NCBI GenBank assembly: GCA_963726975.1
Contig: CAVSEK010000013.1
Coordinates: 62,001 to 126,000 of the forward strand
Origin: CAVSEK01 sp963726975
GTDB lineage: Bacteria; Actinomycetota; Actinomycetes; Mycobacteriales; SCTD01
Direction: 5' to 3'
DNA length: 64,000 bases
The stretch's first letter is position 1, and every line of letters starts with the position of its first letter. The position numbers were made by a program, and so were the translations under genes. The notes beneath the pieces are model-generated. The model was given only the letters and a program-made list of their open reading frames with translations, searched no databases and was not told the DNA's origin. Positions 28,702-38,211 of the stretch are shown one piece after another.

Positions 28702-29762
28702 GCCAGCTCTTCGAGCCCCTGACCCTGCGCGGCACGACCTTCCGCAACCGCGCCTGGGTGGCGCCGATGTGCCAGTACTCCGCGGTCGACGGGCGGATCG
28801 ACGACTGGCACCTGGTGCACCTGGGCTCGTTCGCCCGCGGCGGCGCCGGCCTGGTCCTCACCGAGGCCGCGGCCGTCACCGCCGACGGGCGGATCAGCCC
28901 GCAGGACGTCGGGCTGTGGACCGACGAGCAGGCGCAGGACTGGGAGCGCGTCACCCGCTTCGTCTCCTCGCAGGGCGCGGTCTCCGGCGTACAGCTGGCG
29001 CACGCCGGCCGCAAGGCCTCGACGCAGCGTCCGTGGGAGGGCCGCGGCTACGTGGACCCGGCCGACGGCGGCTGGCAGACGGTGGGCCCGAGCCCCCTGG
29101 CGTACGGCGACTGGCCGGCGCCGAAGGAGCTCTCGACCGCCGACGTCGCCGGGGTCGTGCAGGCCTTCGCCGACGCGGCGGTGCGTGCCGACCGCGTCGG
29201 GTTCGAGGTCGCCGAGGTCCACGCCGCGCACGGCTACCTGCTGCACCAGTTCCTCTCGCCGCTGTCCAACGAGCGCGCCGACGAGTACGGCGGCGACCTC
29301 GAGGGCCGCAGCCGCGCGCTGCGCGAGGTGGTGGCGGCGGTCCGGGCGGTCTGGCCGGAGCGCAAGCCGCTGTTCGTGCGGGTGTCGGCGACCGACTGGG
29401 CGCCCGGCGGCTGGGACGTCGACGAGACCGTCGAGCTGTCCCGGGCGCTGCGCGACCTCGGCGTCGACCTCGTCGACGTCTCCTCCGGCGGCAACGTCCC
29501 GTCCCAGCAGATCCCGGTGGGCCCCGGCTACCAGGTGCCGGCCGCCCGCGCGGTCCGCTCGGGGGCGGGCGTGGCGACCGGCGCGGTGGGGCTCATCACC
29601 TCGCCCGAGCAGGCCGAGCAGCTGCTCGTCGACGGTGCGGCCGACGCGGTGCTGCTCGCGCGCGAGCTGCTGCGCGACCCGCACTGGCCGCTGCGCGCCG
29701 CGGCCGCGCTCGGCGACGACCGGGCGCCGTGGCCGGCGCAGTACGAGCGCGCCCGCCGCTGA
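28698..29762 (+). CDS. NADH:flavin oxidoreductase, Old Yellow Enzyme (YqjM-like)
   Basis: This 354-residue FMN-dependent TIM-barrel ene-reductase has LFEPLTLRGTTFRNRAWVAPMCQYSA (N-terminal FMN loop with the redox-tuning Cys), GVQLAHAGRKAS, the catalytic segment HAAHGYLLHQFLSPLSNERADEYGG, and RELLRDPHWPLRAA at the phosphate site. These define the thermophilic-like/YqjM branch that reduces alpha,beta-unsaturated carbonyls with NAD(P)H. ATG 28698 overlaps the methyltransferase stop as ATGA. It probably acts in detoxification of electrophiles. Confidence 0.92.
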   Translation: MSQLFEPLTLRGTTFRNRAWVAPMCQYSAVDGRIDDWHLVHLGSFARGGAGLVLTEAAAVTADGRISPQDVGLWTDEQAQDWERVTRFVSSQGAVSGVQLAHAGRKASTQRPWEGRGYVDPADGGWQTVGPSPLAYGDWPAPKELSTADVAGVVQAFADAAVRADRVGFEVAEVHAAHGYLLHQFLSPLSNERADEYGGDLEGRSRALREVVAAVRAVWPERKPLFVRVSATDWAPGGWDVDETVELSRALRDLGVDLVDVSSGGNVPSQQIPVGPGYQVPAARAVRSGAGVATGAVGLITSPEQAEQLLVDGAADAVLLARELLRDPHWPLRAAAALGDDRAPWPAQYERARR

Positions 29763-29768
29763 GGCGGC

Positions 29769-30440
29769 CTACAGCTCGTACGGGTCGTCCTCCCAGGGCG
29801 TGAGCCGCCCGTCCACGACGTGCAGCCGCCGGTCGCAGCGCAGCGCGACGGCCGGGTCGTGGGTCGCCAGCACGACCGCCACCCCACGGCGCGACGCGCC
29901 GAGCAGCAGGTCCAGCACGACGCCGCGGCTCGCGGCGTCGAGCTCGGCGGTCGGCTCGTCGGCGAGCAGCACCTCCGGCCGGCCCGCCAGCGCCCGGGCG
30001 ACCGCGACGCGCTGCTGCTCGCCGCCCGAGAGCTCCTCGACGAGGGAGCTCCCGCGCTCGCCGAGACCGACGGCGCGCAGCGCGTCGTCGGTGCGCTCCT
30101 CCACCTCGCCGGGCGGGACGCGGCGGGCCAGCAGCGGCAGAGCGACGTTCTCCGCCGCGGTGAGCAGCGTGACCAGGCCGTAGCCCTGCAGCACCGTGCC
30201 GACCCGGGCCCGCAGCGCGGCGGGCTCGAGGCCGGCCACGTCGGCCCCGGTCAGCTCGACGCGGCCGCCGTCCGGGCGGTCCAGGCCGGCGAGCAGGCCG
30301 AGCAGCGTCGTCTTGCCCGAGCCCGACGGGCCCAGCAGCGCCAGTCGCTCGCCGGGGGCGACGGCCACGTCGACGCCGTCGAGCACCCGCCGGCCCCCGC
30401 GCACGGCGACGAGCCCGCTGCCGGCCAGGACCGGGGTCAC
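29769..30440 (-). CDS. ABC transporter ATP-binding protein (LolD/MacB type)
   Basis: This 223-residue cytosolic ATPase has Walker A LLGPSGSGKTTLLGLLAGLD, Q-loop GTVLQGYGLV, signature ELSGGEQQRVAVARAL, Walker B EVLLADEPTAELD and switch HDPAV. Its GTG start overlaps the stop of the second ATPase (GTGA), so it is the last gene of a three-gene operon with that ATPase and the FtsX-like permease. Family members power lipoprotein, peptide or cell-wall hydrolase systems through FtsX-like permeases. Confidence 0.9.
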   Translation of the reverse strand: MTPVLAGSGLVAVRGGRRVLDGVDVAVAPGERLALLGPSGSGKTTLLGLLAGLDRPDGGRVELTGADVAGLEPAALRARVGTVLQGYGLVTLLTAAENVALPLLARRVPPGEVEERTDDALRAVGLGERGSSLVEELSGGEQQRVAVARALAGRPEVLLADEPTAELDAASRGVVLDLLLGASRRGVAVVLATHDPAVALRCDRRLHVVDGRLTPWEDDPYEL

Positions 30441-31129
30441 CGCTGGCCCCGGGCCAGCACGCCGTCGGCGACGTGCAGCACGCGGTCGGTGCGCGCGGCG
30501 ACGTCGGGGTCGTGGGTGACGACGACGAGGGAGGCCCCGTCGTCGCGGGCCTGCACGAGCAGGTCGACGACCCGGACGCCGCTGGCCGCGTCGAGCTGGC
30601 TGGTGGGCTCGTCGGCGAGCAGCAGCCGGGGCCGGTTGGCCAGGCCGGCCGCGACGGCCAGGCGCTGCTGCTCGCCGCCCGACAGCGAGCCCGCCCGGCT
30701 GCCGGCCCGCGCGGTCAGGCCGACCCGCTCGAGCAGGTCGTCGGCGCGGCGCCGGCGGTCGGCGCGCGACCGGCCGCCCGCGCGCTGCGCGAACAGCAGG
30801 TTGTCGACGCTGGTCGCGTGGCCCAGCAGGTTGCGCCCCGGGACCTGGAAGACCACGCCCACCCCGCGGGCCCGCAGGGCGAGCAGTGCCCGCTGCGGGG
30901 CGCGGACGAGGTCGACCTCGAGCACCTGCAGGTCGCCCTCGGTGGGTCGCTGCAGCCCGCCGAGCAGACCGAGCAGGGTCGACTTGCCCGAGCCGGAGGC
31001 GCCGAGCAGCGCCACGGCCTCGCCGGCCGCGACCTCGAGGTCGACGCCGCGCAGGGCCTCGACGACCTGCCCCTCGAGCGCGTAGCGGTGCGAGAGGGCC
31101 CGGGCGCGCACGACCACCGGCCCCCTCAC
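30437..31129 (-). CDS. ABC transporter ATP-binding protein (LolD/MacB type), second copy
   Basis: This 230-residue ATPase is homologous to but distinct from its downstream neighbour. It has Walker A LLGASGSGKSTLLGLLGGLQ, Q-loop VFQVPGRNLL, signature LSGGEQQRLAVAAGLA, Walker B RLLLADEPTSQLD and switch HDPDV. The GTG start overlaps the permease stop by GTGA. Two ATPases with one permease could form a heterodimeric motor, or the second may serve another permease. Confidence 0.9.
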   Translation of the reverse strand: MRGPVVVRARALSHRYALEGQVVEALRGVDLEVAAGEAVALLGASGSGKSTLLGLLGGLQRPTEGDLQVLEVDLVRAPQRALLALRARGVGVVFQVPGRNLLGHATSVDNLLFAQRAGGRSRADRRRRADDLLERVGLTARAGSRAGSLSGGEQQRLAVAAGLANRPRLLLADEPTSQLDAASGVRVVDLLVQARDDGASLVVVTHDPDVAARTDRVLHVADGVLARGQR

Positions 31130-33774
31130 GGCTGGGCCTCGCGCAGCCGCCCGGGCCCTGCGGAGCGGACGAGCAGCTGCGCCGAGAGGGCCACCCCGGC
31201 GACGAGCACGACGACGACCGCCCCGACCAGCCCCGCGACGAACGAGACGTCGGCGGTGAGCACGGTGCGCGGGAAGCTCGGCCGGTCGGTGTACTGCGGC
31301 AGCACGGGCAGCGTGAGGCGCACGGCGACGACCCCGGCGACCGCGCCGACGAGCACGCCGGTGCCCACGAGCAGCAGCTGCTCGAGCAGCACGCCGACGA
31401 GCAGCGTCCGGCGGCGCAGGCCTGCGGCGGCGAGCGCGGCGACCTCGAAGGCCCGTCGGCGCCCGAGCAGGAACAGCTCGAGCACCGTGCCGCCGAGCGC
31501 GAGCAGCGCCGCCGCGCCGGCCCCGGCGAGGAACAGCTGCAGCGCGAGCGACGGAGCCTGCCGACCGAACCGCTCGGCGCGGGTCGCGGCCAGCTCGCTG
31601 CGGTCGACGCGCAGCCCCGCCGCCTCGAGGCGGTCCACGACGGCGGCGCTGCCGGGCGCGAGCCAGACCTCGGCGCGGGCGGCGGCGACCGGGCGGGTCG
31701 TGCGGGCCTGCACGACGGCGAGGTCGGCCAGGACGGCCCTCGGGCCGAACCGCGGCACGAAGGCCAGCCGGGCCACCGGCGCGAGCGGGAGGTCCGCACC
31801 GTCCAGTCCGGGAGCCACGAGGTCGCCGCTCACGGCCGCCACGGCGTCGTCCGTCACGGCGGCGGGCACCGCCTGGCCCGGCGAGGCGTCGCGCAGTCGG
31901 GCGGCGACCTCCGGCAGCGGCCGGTCGGACAGGTCGGCGCGGCCGTACGGCACCTGCGCCAGGCGCGTGCTGTCGACCGCGACGAGGCGCAGCGGCGAGC
32001 GCGAGCCCCCGTCGTACGTCACGACGGCCATGGCGGAGCGGCCGCCGGGGTCGGCGGCCCGCACCAGGTCGAGCAGCCGGTCGGCGGCGCTGGCGTCGAC
32101 GCTGAGCACGCGGGCCGCGCCGGTCTCGGCGAGCGCGCGGTCGGCGCGGTTGGCGCGGAAGACGGAGTCGCCGACGACGGCGAAGACCGCGAGGCCGAAG
32201 GCGGTCGCGAGGACGAGCACCACGCGCAGCCCGGACGGGCGGCGCGCGACCTGCCGGACGGCGAGGAAGGCGGCCGGCCGCTGCGCGCGGCGGGTCCAGC
32301 CGAACGCCGCCCGGCACAGCCGCGGCAGCGCGGCGGTCGCCAGCAGCGCGGCCACGACCGCGACGAGGCCCGGCGCGAGCAGCGCGGCGGTCGAGGGCGG
32401 GCCGTCCCCGCGGCGCAGCAGCGGCAGGAGCGCGGCGGCGGCGCCGACGAGCAGCGCGAGGCGCGCGGCGCTGCCGGCGGGGGAGCGGACGCCCTCGCCG
32501 GTCCGCCGCAGCAGCAGCAGGACCGGGCGCCGCACCACGCGGACCGCGGCGAGGACGCTGGCGAGGAGCGCGCCGGCCAGCGCCGCGCCCGCGGCGGCGA
32601 GGGTCGCCCCGGTGAGGTCGACCGGCACGCTCGGGCCGAGCGCCTCGCGGGCCAGCAGGTCGACCGCGGCCCCGCCGGCGAGCAGCCCGAGCGGGACGGC
32701 GGCGAGCAGCACGAGGACCGTCTCCAGCAGCGCGAAGCCGATCGTCGCCGCCGGGGAGAAGCCCCGCAGCTTGGCGAGGGCGACCTCGAGCGAGCGGGCG
32801 GAGGTGGCGCCGGCCACCACGCTGGAGAGGACGAACCACGCGAGCACGAGCAGCTGCCCGGTGACGAGCACGACGGGGCGCCGCAGGTCGGCGCCGGCGC
32901 GCTCGGCGGTCGCCAGGGTGAAGGGCAGGTAGGCGGTGGTGCGGGTCGCGCCGGGCTGCCCGCCGTCGAGCAGGTCGGGCAGCGCGGCGAGCCGGCGCCG
33001 CAGCTCGGGCAGGTCGGCCAGCCCGACCCGGTCGGCCGCGACGGGCAGGTCGACCAGCGCGGCCGTGCGGGTGCTCACCCCGCGGCGGCCGGACGACGGG
33101 GTCTCCGCCGGCAGCGCCGCGAAGGTCCCCTCGGTCGTGAGCAGGGCGTCGACGGCCGTGCCGTTGCTCAGGCCGCGCAGGGCGACGAAGTAGTCACGGC
33201 CGAACCAGTAGGGGTCGGCGGTGTCCCGGGCCTCCCACACGGCGACGACGCGCCCGGTGAGGCTGCCGCTGGGCGCGCCGTAGTCGCCCGTCAGCGCCAG
33301 CGAGGACCCCACGTCGGCGCCGAGCGTGCGGGCGGCCGAGGCGCTGAGCGCGACCTCGCCGGCCGCGGAGGGGCACGTGCCGCGCAGCAGGACGACGTGG
33401 TCGCAGGCGCCGTCCCGGGCGACGAGGCGGCCGGCAGCGACCGGGCCGCCGCCGGCGTCGACCACGCGCACGTCGCGCTCGACGCTGCCGATCGCCCGCG
33501 GGTAGCCGGGCAGGCCGGCCGTCGCCCGCGCCACGTCGCGCTGCAGGTCGGCGAGCGTGCCCGGGACGCGCCTCGCCGTGCGCTCGACCTCGATCCCGGT
33601 CGCCTGCACGGGGGCGGCCCGCACCGCGTCGCGCAGCAGCGACTGCTGGCCGGCGCGCAGGTAGAGCGGCCCGGCCGCGGCTGCCGCGACCGCCGCGACG
33701 GCGACGAGCAGCAGGGCGAGCGACACGCCGCGCCGGGCCCGGACGCCGGCGAGCGCCAGGCGCAGGGCGTCCAC
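31126..33774 (-). CDS. FtsX-like ABC transporter permease
   Basis: This 882-residue membrane protein has an N-terminal helix (SLALLLVAVAAVAAAAAGPLYL), a ~250-residue extracytoplasmic domain, a first FtsX-like block of helices (residues ~280-390), a second soluble domain and a second FtsX block at the C terminus (~780-870). This double-FtsX, MacB-like arrangement is common in Actinomycetota. GTG 33774 has GGAGGAC-type purine repeats upstream. It starts the operon with the two ATPases; the substrate is unknown. Confidence 0.88.
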   Translation of the reverse strand: MDALRLALAGVRARRGVSLALLLVAVAAVAAAAAGPLYLRAGQQSLLRDAVRAAPVQATGIEVERTARRVPGTLADLQRDVARATAGLPGYPRAIGSVERDVRVVDAGGGPVAAGRLVARDGACDHVVLLRGTCPSAAGEVALSASAARTLGADVGSSLALTGDYGAPSGSLTGRVVAVWEARDTADPYWFGRDYFVALRGLSNGTAVDALLTTEGTFAALPAETPSSGRRGVSTRTAALVDLPVAADRVGLADLPELRRRLAALPDLLDGGQPGATRTTAYLPFTLATAERAGADLRRPVVLVTGQLLVLAWFVLSSVVAGATSARSLEVALAKLRGFSPAATIGFALLETVLVLLAAVPLGLLAGGAAVDLLAREALGPSVPVDLTGATLAAAGAALAGALLASVLAAVRVVRRPVLLLLRRTGEGVRSPAGSAARLALLVGAAAALLPLLRRGDGPPSTAALLAPGLVAVVAALLATAALPRLCRAAFGWTRRAQRPAAFLAVRQVARRPSGLRVVLVLATAFGLAVFAVVGDSVFRANRADRALAETGAARVLSVDASAADRLLDLVRAADPGGRSAMAVVTYDGGSRSPLRLVAVDSTRLAQVPYGRADLSDRPLPEVAARLRDASPGQAVPAAVTDDAVAAVSGDLVAPGLDGADLPLAPVARLAFVPRFGPRAVLADLAVVQARTTRPVAAARAEVWLAPGSAAVVDRLEAAGLRVDRSELAATRAERFGRQAPSLALQLFLAGAGAAALLALGGTVLELFLLGRRRAFEVAALAAAGLRRRTLLVGVLLEQLLLVGTGVLVGAVAGVVAVRLTLPVLPQYTDRPSFPRTVLTADVSFVAGLVGAVVVVLVAGVALSAQLLVRSAGPGRLREAQP

Positions 33775-33891
33775 GTCCTCGGTCCTCCCGGTCCTCCGGC
33801 CGCGCCGGCCGGCGCGCCCCCGACACCTACCACGGCGCGGCCTCCACGGTGCGGCCCGGCGCGGGGTCGTGACCGACCCGCGACGGCGGCG

Positions 33892-34353
33892 TCAGGACGT
33901 CGCGTGCTCGAGCAGACGGTCGAGGAAGGGGACCTGACCGGGGCTGAGCGCCCGGCGGGCGGCGGGCAGGTCCAGCCAGGCCACCCGGTCGAGCTCGGGG
34001 AAGGACTGCAGGCGCCCCGAGCGCGGCGGCCACGTCATCTCGAACAGGTTGCTGACCGAGCCGGTCACGTCCAGGTCGCCCTCGACGGCGAAGACGGTGA
34101 CCACCTTGCCGCTGCGGAGGCGCACGTCGCCGAGCGCGACGGTGTCGCCGTCGGGCGGGGCGAGCCCGACCTCCTCGACGAACTCGCGGTGGGCGGCGGC
34201 GAGCACGTCCTCGGAGGGGTCGAGCTCGCCCTTGGGGATGCTCCACACGCCGTCGTCCTGGCGGGCGAACAGCGGTCCGCCCGGGTGGCCGAGCAGGACC
34301 TCCAGGCCCGTCGCGCCGCGCCGCCACACGAGCAGCCCCGCCGAGCGCTTCAC
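33892..34353 (-). CDS. Nudix hydrolase
   Basis: This 153-residue pyrophosphohydrolase has a perfect Nudix box, GELDPSEDVLAAAHREFVEEVGL (positions ~48-70, fitting GX5EX7REUXEEXGU), preceded by GVWSIPKG. The N terminus KRSAGLLVWRR and C-terminal PELDRVAWLDLPAARRAL resemble the diadenosine-polyphosphate/NTP-pyrophosphohydrolase subgroup found beside DNA ligase in actinobacteria. The GTG start overlaps the ligase stop (GTGA), so translation is coupled. Possible roles are house-cleaning of damaged nucleotides or removal of dinucleotide polyphosphates. Confidence 0.9.
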   Translation of the reverse strand: MKRSAGLLVWRRGATGLEVLLGHPGGPLFARQDDGVWSIPKGELDPSEDVLAAAHREFVEEVGLAPPDGDTVALGDVRLRSGKVVTVFAVEGDLDVTGSVSNLFEMTWPPRSGRLQSFPELDRVAWLDLPAARRALSPGQVPFLDRLLEHATS

Positions 34354-35849
34354 GCCGTCGGCCGGTGCAGGGCGAGGACCGCGTCCAGGACGTCGGCCTC
34401 GGCGGCGGGCTTGTCGTCGCGGTAGCGCAGGACCCGTGCGAAGCGCAGCGCGACGCCCCCGGGGTAGCGCGGGGAGGTCTGCACCCCGTCGACGGCGATC
34501 TCGACGACGAGCTCGGGGCGCACGTGCACGACGTGCCCGTCGTCGGACACGGCCAGCGCCTGCAGCCGCTCCGTCTGCCAGCGCAGCAGCGCGTCGGTGA
34601 GGCCCTTGAACGTCTTGCCGAGCATGACCGGCGGTCCCCCGGCCGGGTCGCGCGCGCCCAGGTGCAGGTTGGACAGCAGGCCGGTGCGGCGCCCGTGCCC
34701 CCACTCGGCGGCGAGCACGAGCAGGTCGAGGGTGTGGCGCGGCTTGACCTTGAGCCACGCCGCTCCGCGACGACCGGCGGCGTACGGCGCGTCGAGCGCC
34801 TTGACGACGACGCCCTCGTGCCCGCGGATCAGCGCGTCCGCCGAGAACGCCTCCGCCGCCGCGGCGTCGGTGGTGCGGGGAGTGCGCCAGCGCTCGGGCA
34901 CGAGCACGTCGAGGTGCCCGGCCCGCACCGCGAGCGGCTCGCCGAGCAGGTCGGTCCCGCCGGCGTGCAGCACGTCGAAGAAGAACGGCGTGAGCGGCAC
35001 CTGCGCCCGGGACGTCGCGGCCCGGGCCGCCGTGACCTGGAAGGGGTGCGGCCGCCCGTCCGCGCGCAGCGCCACCGCCTCGCCGTCGAGCACCACCTCG
35101 TCCACGGGCAGCGCGCGGGCGATCGCGACGAGCTCGGGCACGCGACCGGTGATGTCGTCCAGGCTGCGGGTGTACACCCGCACGTCGTCGCCGGAGCGGT
35201 GCACCTGCACGCGCACCCCGTCGACCTTCCACTCGACGGCGGCGGGCGCGGCGCGCGAGAGCGCGTCGGCGAGGTCAGCGGCGGGCGAGGCGAGCATGGG
35301 GCTGAGCGGCCGGCCGACCTGCAGGCGGAAGGCCCCGAGCCCCGCGCCGGCCAGCGCCGCGGCCGCGACGTCGGCCAGCGAGCCGGCGAGGGTGAGCGCC
35401 GAGCGGACCTGCGCGCCGGGCAGCCCGGCCGCGGACGCGACGGCATCGGCCAGCAGTCCCGCCTGCGCGCCCTGGCGGAGCTCGCCGGACACCAGGCCGC
35501 GCAGCAGCCGCTGCTCGGCCGCGGTGGCGCGGGCGAAGACGCCGCCGAGCAGGTCGCGGCGTCGGGCGGTCGAGCCGGCACCGGACAGCCCGGCGAGCTC
35601 CTCGAACACCGCGTCGACCTCGAGGACCGACAGCCCGGGCTCGTCGGCCGGCGGGGGCAGGTCGCGCAGCGCCGCCCAGCCGGCACCGGTGCGGCGCTGG
35701 CGCAGGTCGCCGCTCAGCCAGGTCGCGACGAGCGCGGCCTCGGGAGGGTCCGCCTCGCGCAGGCAGGCAGCGAGCAGCTCGACCTTGGCGAGGCGGCCGG
35801 GCACGGCGGCCACGGCCGCGGAGGTCTGCGCGACCCGGGCGAGCAGCAC
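34350..35849 (-). CDS. ligB: ATP-dependent DNA ligase (LigB)
   Basis: This 499-residue protein has a ligase N-terminal helical domain (residues 1-195), the adenylation domain with the nucleotide-accepting lysine in VEWKVDGVRVQVH (motif I) plus VVLDGEAVAL (motif III), GHEGVVVKALDAPY (motif IV) and AAWLKVKPRHTLDLLVLA (motif V), and a C-terminal OB fold. It corresponds to mycobacterial LigB, a repair ligase additional to NAD-dependent LigA. GTG 35849 gives the family N terminus (LLARVAQTSAAVAAVPGRLAK); it lies 10 bases after the GH65 stop. Confidence 0.9.
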   Translation of the reverse strand: MLLARVAQTSAAVAAVPGRLAKVELLAACLREADPPEAALVATWLSGDLRQRRTGAGWAALRDLPPPADEPGLSVLEVDAVFEELAGLSGAGSTARRRDLLGGVFARATAAEQRLLRGLVSGELRQGAQAGLLADAVASAAGLPGAQVRSALTLAGSLADVAAAALAGAGLGAFRLQVGRPLSPMLASPAADLADALSRAAPAAVEWKVDGVRVQVHRSGDDVRVYTRSLDDITGRVPELVAIARALPVDEVVLDGEAVALRADGRPHPFQVTAARAATSRAQVPLTPFFFDVLHAGGTDLLGEPLAVRAGHLDVLVPERWRTPRTTDAAAAEAFSADALIRGHEGVVVKALDAPYAAGRRGAAWLKVKPRHTLDLLVLAAEWGHGRRTGLLSNLHLGARDPAGGPPVMLGKTFKGLTDALLRWQTERLQALAVSDDGHVVHVRPELVVEIAVDGVQTSPRYPGGVALRFARVLRYRDDKPAAEADVLDAVLALHRPTA

Positions 35850-35859
35850 CGGCGCGCCG

Positions 35860-38211
35860 TCAGGAGTGCGGCGCGGGCTCGCGGCCCGGCGGCTGGGGAG
35901 GTCGGGGCAGCAGCGGCGCCCGCCGCTCGAGCGGCCGCACGACGGGCGCACCCGCGCGCACCTCGACGGGCTCGCCGGCCAGCAGCAGCCGCAGCGACGC
36001 GTCGGGTCCGTCGCGCAGGGTCAGCACCACCTGCTCGTGCGTCGCCTCGACGTGCAGGCGCACGTCGCGCCACCGCAGCCGGAAGGCCAGCCGGTCGAGA
36101 CCGTCGGGCAGCCGGGGGTCGAGGGCGAGCATCTCGTCGCGCTCGCGCAGCCCGCCGAAGCCCTCGACGAGCGCGCTCCAGGCGCCTGCCAGCGAGGCCA
36201 TGTGCAGCCCGTCGCGGGTGTTCGCGTGCAGGTCGCGCAGGTCGACGAACGCCGCCTCCTGCGCGTAGTCGTACGCCAGGTCCAGGTGCCCCACCTCCGC
36301 GCACACGACGGCCTGGGTGCAGGCCGACAGCGAGGAGTCGCGCACCGTGACGCGCTCGTAGTAGTCGACGTCGCGGGCCTTCTGCTCGGCGGAGAACGCC
36401 TGGCCGCACCAGTGCAGGGCCAGCACCAGGTCGGCCTGCTTGACGACCTGCTTGCGGTAGAGCTGGACGTACGGCGCGTGCAGCATGAGCGGGTAGCGGT
36501 CGCGGTAGGCCTCGAAGTCCCACACCTGCCGCCGGGTGTAGTCGCGGGACTGCTGGGTCACCTGCAGCTCCCGGTCGTACGGCACGCAGACCGCGTCGGC
36601 GCAGCGCCGCCACTCGGCGACCTCCTCGTCGGTCACGTCGAGGTCGGCGGCGAGGTCGGGGTGCCGGCCGACGGCCGCGGCGGCGATGCGCAGGTTGGCC
36701 GCGGCCATGAGGTTGGTGAAGGTGTTGTCGTCGGCGACCGCGCTGTACTCGTCCGGCCCGGTCACGCCGTCGACGTGCCAGCGCCCGTGCCGGTCGGTGG
36801 TGCCGAGCGAGGCCCACAGCCGCGCCGTCTCCACGAGCACCGGCAGGCCGCCGGAGCGCTCGAGGGCATCGCTGCCGGTGATGACGCGGTAGCGCTCGAA
36901 GGTGTTGGCGATCACCGCGTTGAGGTGGAACGCGGCGGTGCCGGCCGGCCAGTACGCCGAGCACTCCTGCCCGCGGATCGTGCGCCAGGGGAAGACCGCG
37001 CCCTGCAGGTCGAGCGTGGCGGCGCGGTCCTTGGCGAGGTCGAGGATCGAGGCGCGCCAGAGCAGCGCGTCCCGGGCCGCCGCCGGCTGGGTGTACGCGA
37101 GCACCGGCACGACCCACCCCTCGGTGTCCCAGAAGGCGTGCCCGTCGTAGCCGGGCCCGGTGAGGCCCTTCGCGGGGATCGCCCGGCGCTCGGCGCGGGC
37201 ACCCGCCTGCAGGACGTGGAAGAGGCCGAAGCGGACGGCCTGCTGCAGGGCGTCGTCGCCGTCGACCTCGACGTCGGCGCCGTCCCAGAAGTCGTCGAGG
37301 TACTCGCGCTGCGCCTCGAGCAGCCGGTCCCACCCGGCGTAGCGGGCGCCGGTGAGCGCGGCCGCCGCCTGGTCCCGGACGGCCTCCTCGGAGCGCTGCG
37401 AGGACCAGCCGTACCCGAGGTACTTGACGACCCGCAGCACCTCGCCGGGCTTGAGGATGCAGACGACCGTGGTGCGCGCCCAGTCCTCCCGCGCGTCGGT
37501 GTCGACCTCCACCCGGCCCGGCACGACCACCTCGTGGTCCATCCCCGCGGCGACGGTCAGGCCGGACAGCCGGGTGCGGTGCACGAGCATCGCGCCCCGG
37601 CCGTCGACGTCGCTGGACAGCCCGACGAGCGGGTCCTGCAGGGCCGCGGCGGCCCGCGGGTCCTCCGACTGCGTCGGCGCCTCCTGGTTGGCCACCAGCT
37701 CGCTCTGCACGATGACGCGGGTGCGCTCGACCGCCTCGACCTCGTAGCAGACCGCCGCGACGGCCCGGTGGGTGAGCGACACCAGCCGGGTCGAGCGCAC
37801 CAGCACGCGCCGGCCGGCCGGGGAGGTCCAGTCGGCCTCGCGGCGGAGCACGCCGGCCCGCAGGTCCAGCACCCGCTCGTGGGCGTTGAGCTGGCCGTAG
37901 CGCACGTCGAACGGCTCGTCGTCGACGAGCAGCCGGACGATCTTGCCGTCGGGGACGTCGACGACGGTCTGCCCGGACTCGGGGTAGCCGTAGCCGGCCT
38001 CGGCGTACGGCAGCGGGCGCAGCTCGAAGAACGAGTTCAGGTAGGTGCCGGGGATGCCCCGGGGCTCGCCCTCGTCGAGGTTGCCGCGCAGCCCGATGTG
38101 CCCGTTGGACAGCGCGAAGACCGACTCCGTGCGGGCCAGCGCGTCGACGTCGAGGCGGGGCTCGCGCACGCACCACGGCTCGACGGGGTGCAGCGGCCTC
38201 GACCCGGTCAC
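35860..38211 (-). CDS. glycoside hydrolase family 65 (disaccharide phosphorylase-like)
   Basis: This 783-residue protein has the GH65 layout: N-terminal beta-sandwich (ESVFALSNGHIGLRGNLDEG), helical linker, (alpha/alpha)6 barrel with GHAFWDTEGWVVPVLAY and the general-acid motif GVTGPDEYSA, and a C-terminal beta-sheet domain. The family phosphorolyses alpha-glucosides such as trehalose, maltose, kojibiose or nigerose, giving beta-glucose 1-phosphate. The coupled upstream gene is a beta-phosphoglucomutase-like HAD, as in the mycobacterial Rv3400-Rv3401 pair. The specificity cannot be set from sequence by eye. GTG 38211 overlaps the HAD stop. Confidence 0.9.
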   Translation of the reverse strand: MTGSRPLHPVEPWCVREPRLDVDALARTESVFALSNGHIGLRGNLDEGEPRGIPGTYLNSFFELRPLPYAEAGYGYPESGQTVVDVPDGKIVRLLVDDEPFDVRYGQLNAHERVLDLRAGVLRREADWTSPAGRRVLVRSTRLVSLTHRAVAAVCYEVEAVERTRVIVQSELVANQEAPTQSEDPRAAAALQDPLVGLSSDVDGRGAMLVHRTRLSGLTVAAGMDHEVVVPGRVEVDTDAREDWARTTVVCILKPGEVLRVVKYLGYGWSSQRSEEAVRDQAAAALTGARYAGWDRLLEAQREYLDDFWDGADVEVDGDDALQQAVRFGLFHVLQAGARAERRAIPAKGLTGPGYDGHAFWDTEGWVVPVLAYTQPAAARDALLWRASILDLAKDRAATLDLQGAVFPWRTIRGQECSAYWPAGTAAFHLNAVIANTFERYRVITGSDALERSGGLPVLVETARLWASLGTTDRHGRWHVDGVTGPDEYSAVADDNTFTNLMAAANLRIAAAAVGRHPDLAADLDVTDEEVAEWRRCADAVCVPYDRELQVTQQSRDYTRRQVWDFEAYRDRYPLMLHAPYVQLYRKQVVKQADLVLALHWCGQAFSAEQKARDVDYYERVTVRDSSLSACTQAVVCAEVGHLDLAYDYAQEAAFVDLRDLHANTRDGLHMASLAGAWSALVEGFGGLRERDEMLALDPRLPDGLDRLAFRLRWRDVRLHVEATHEQVVLTLRDGPDASLRLLLAGEPVEVRAGAPVVRPLERRAPLLPRPPQPPGREPAPHS

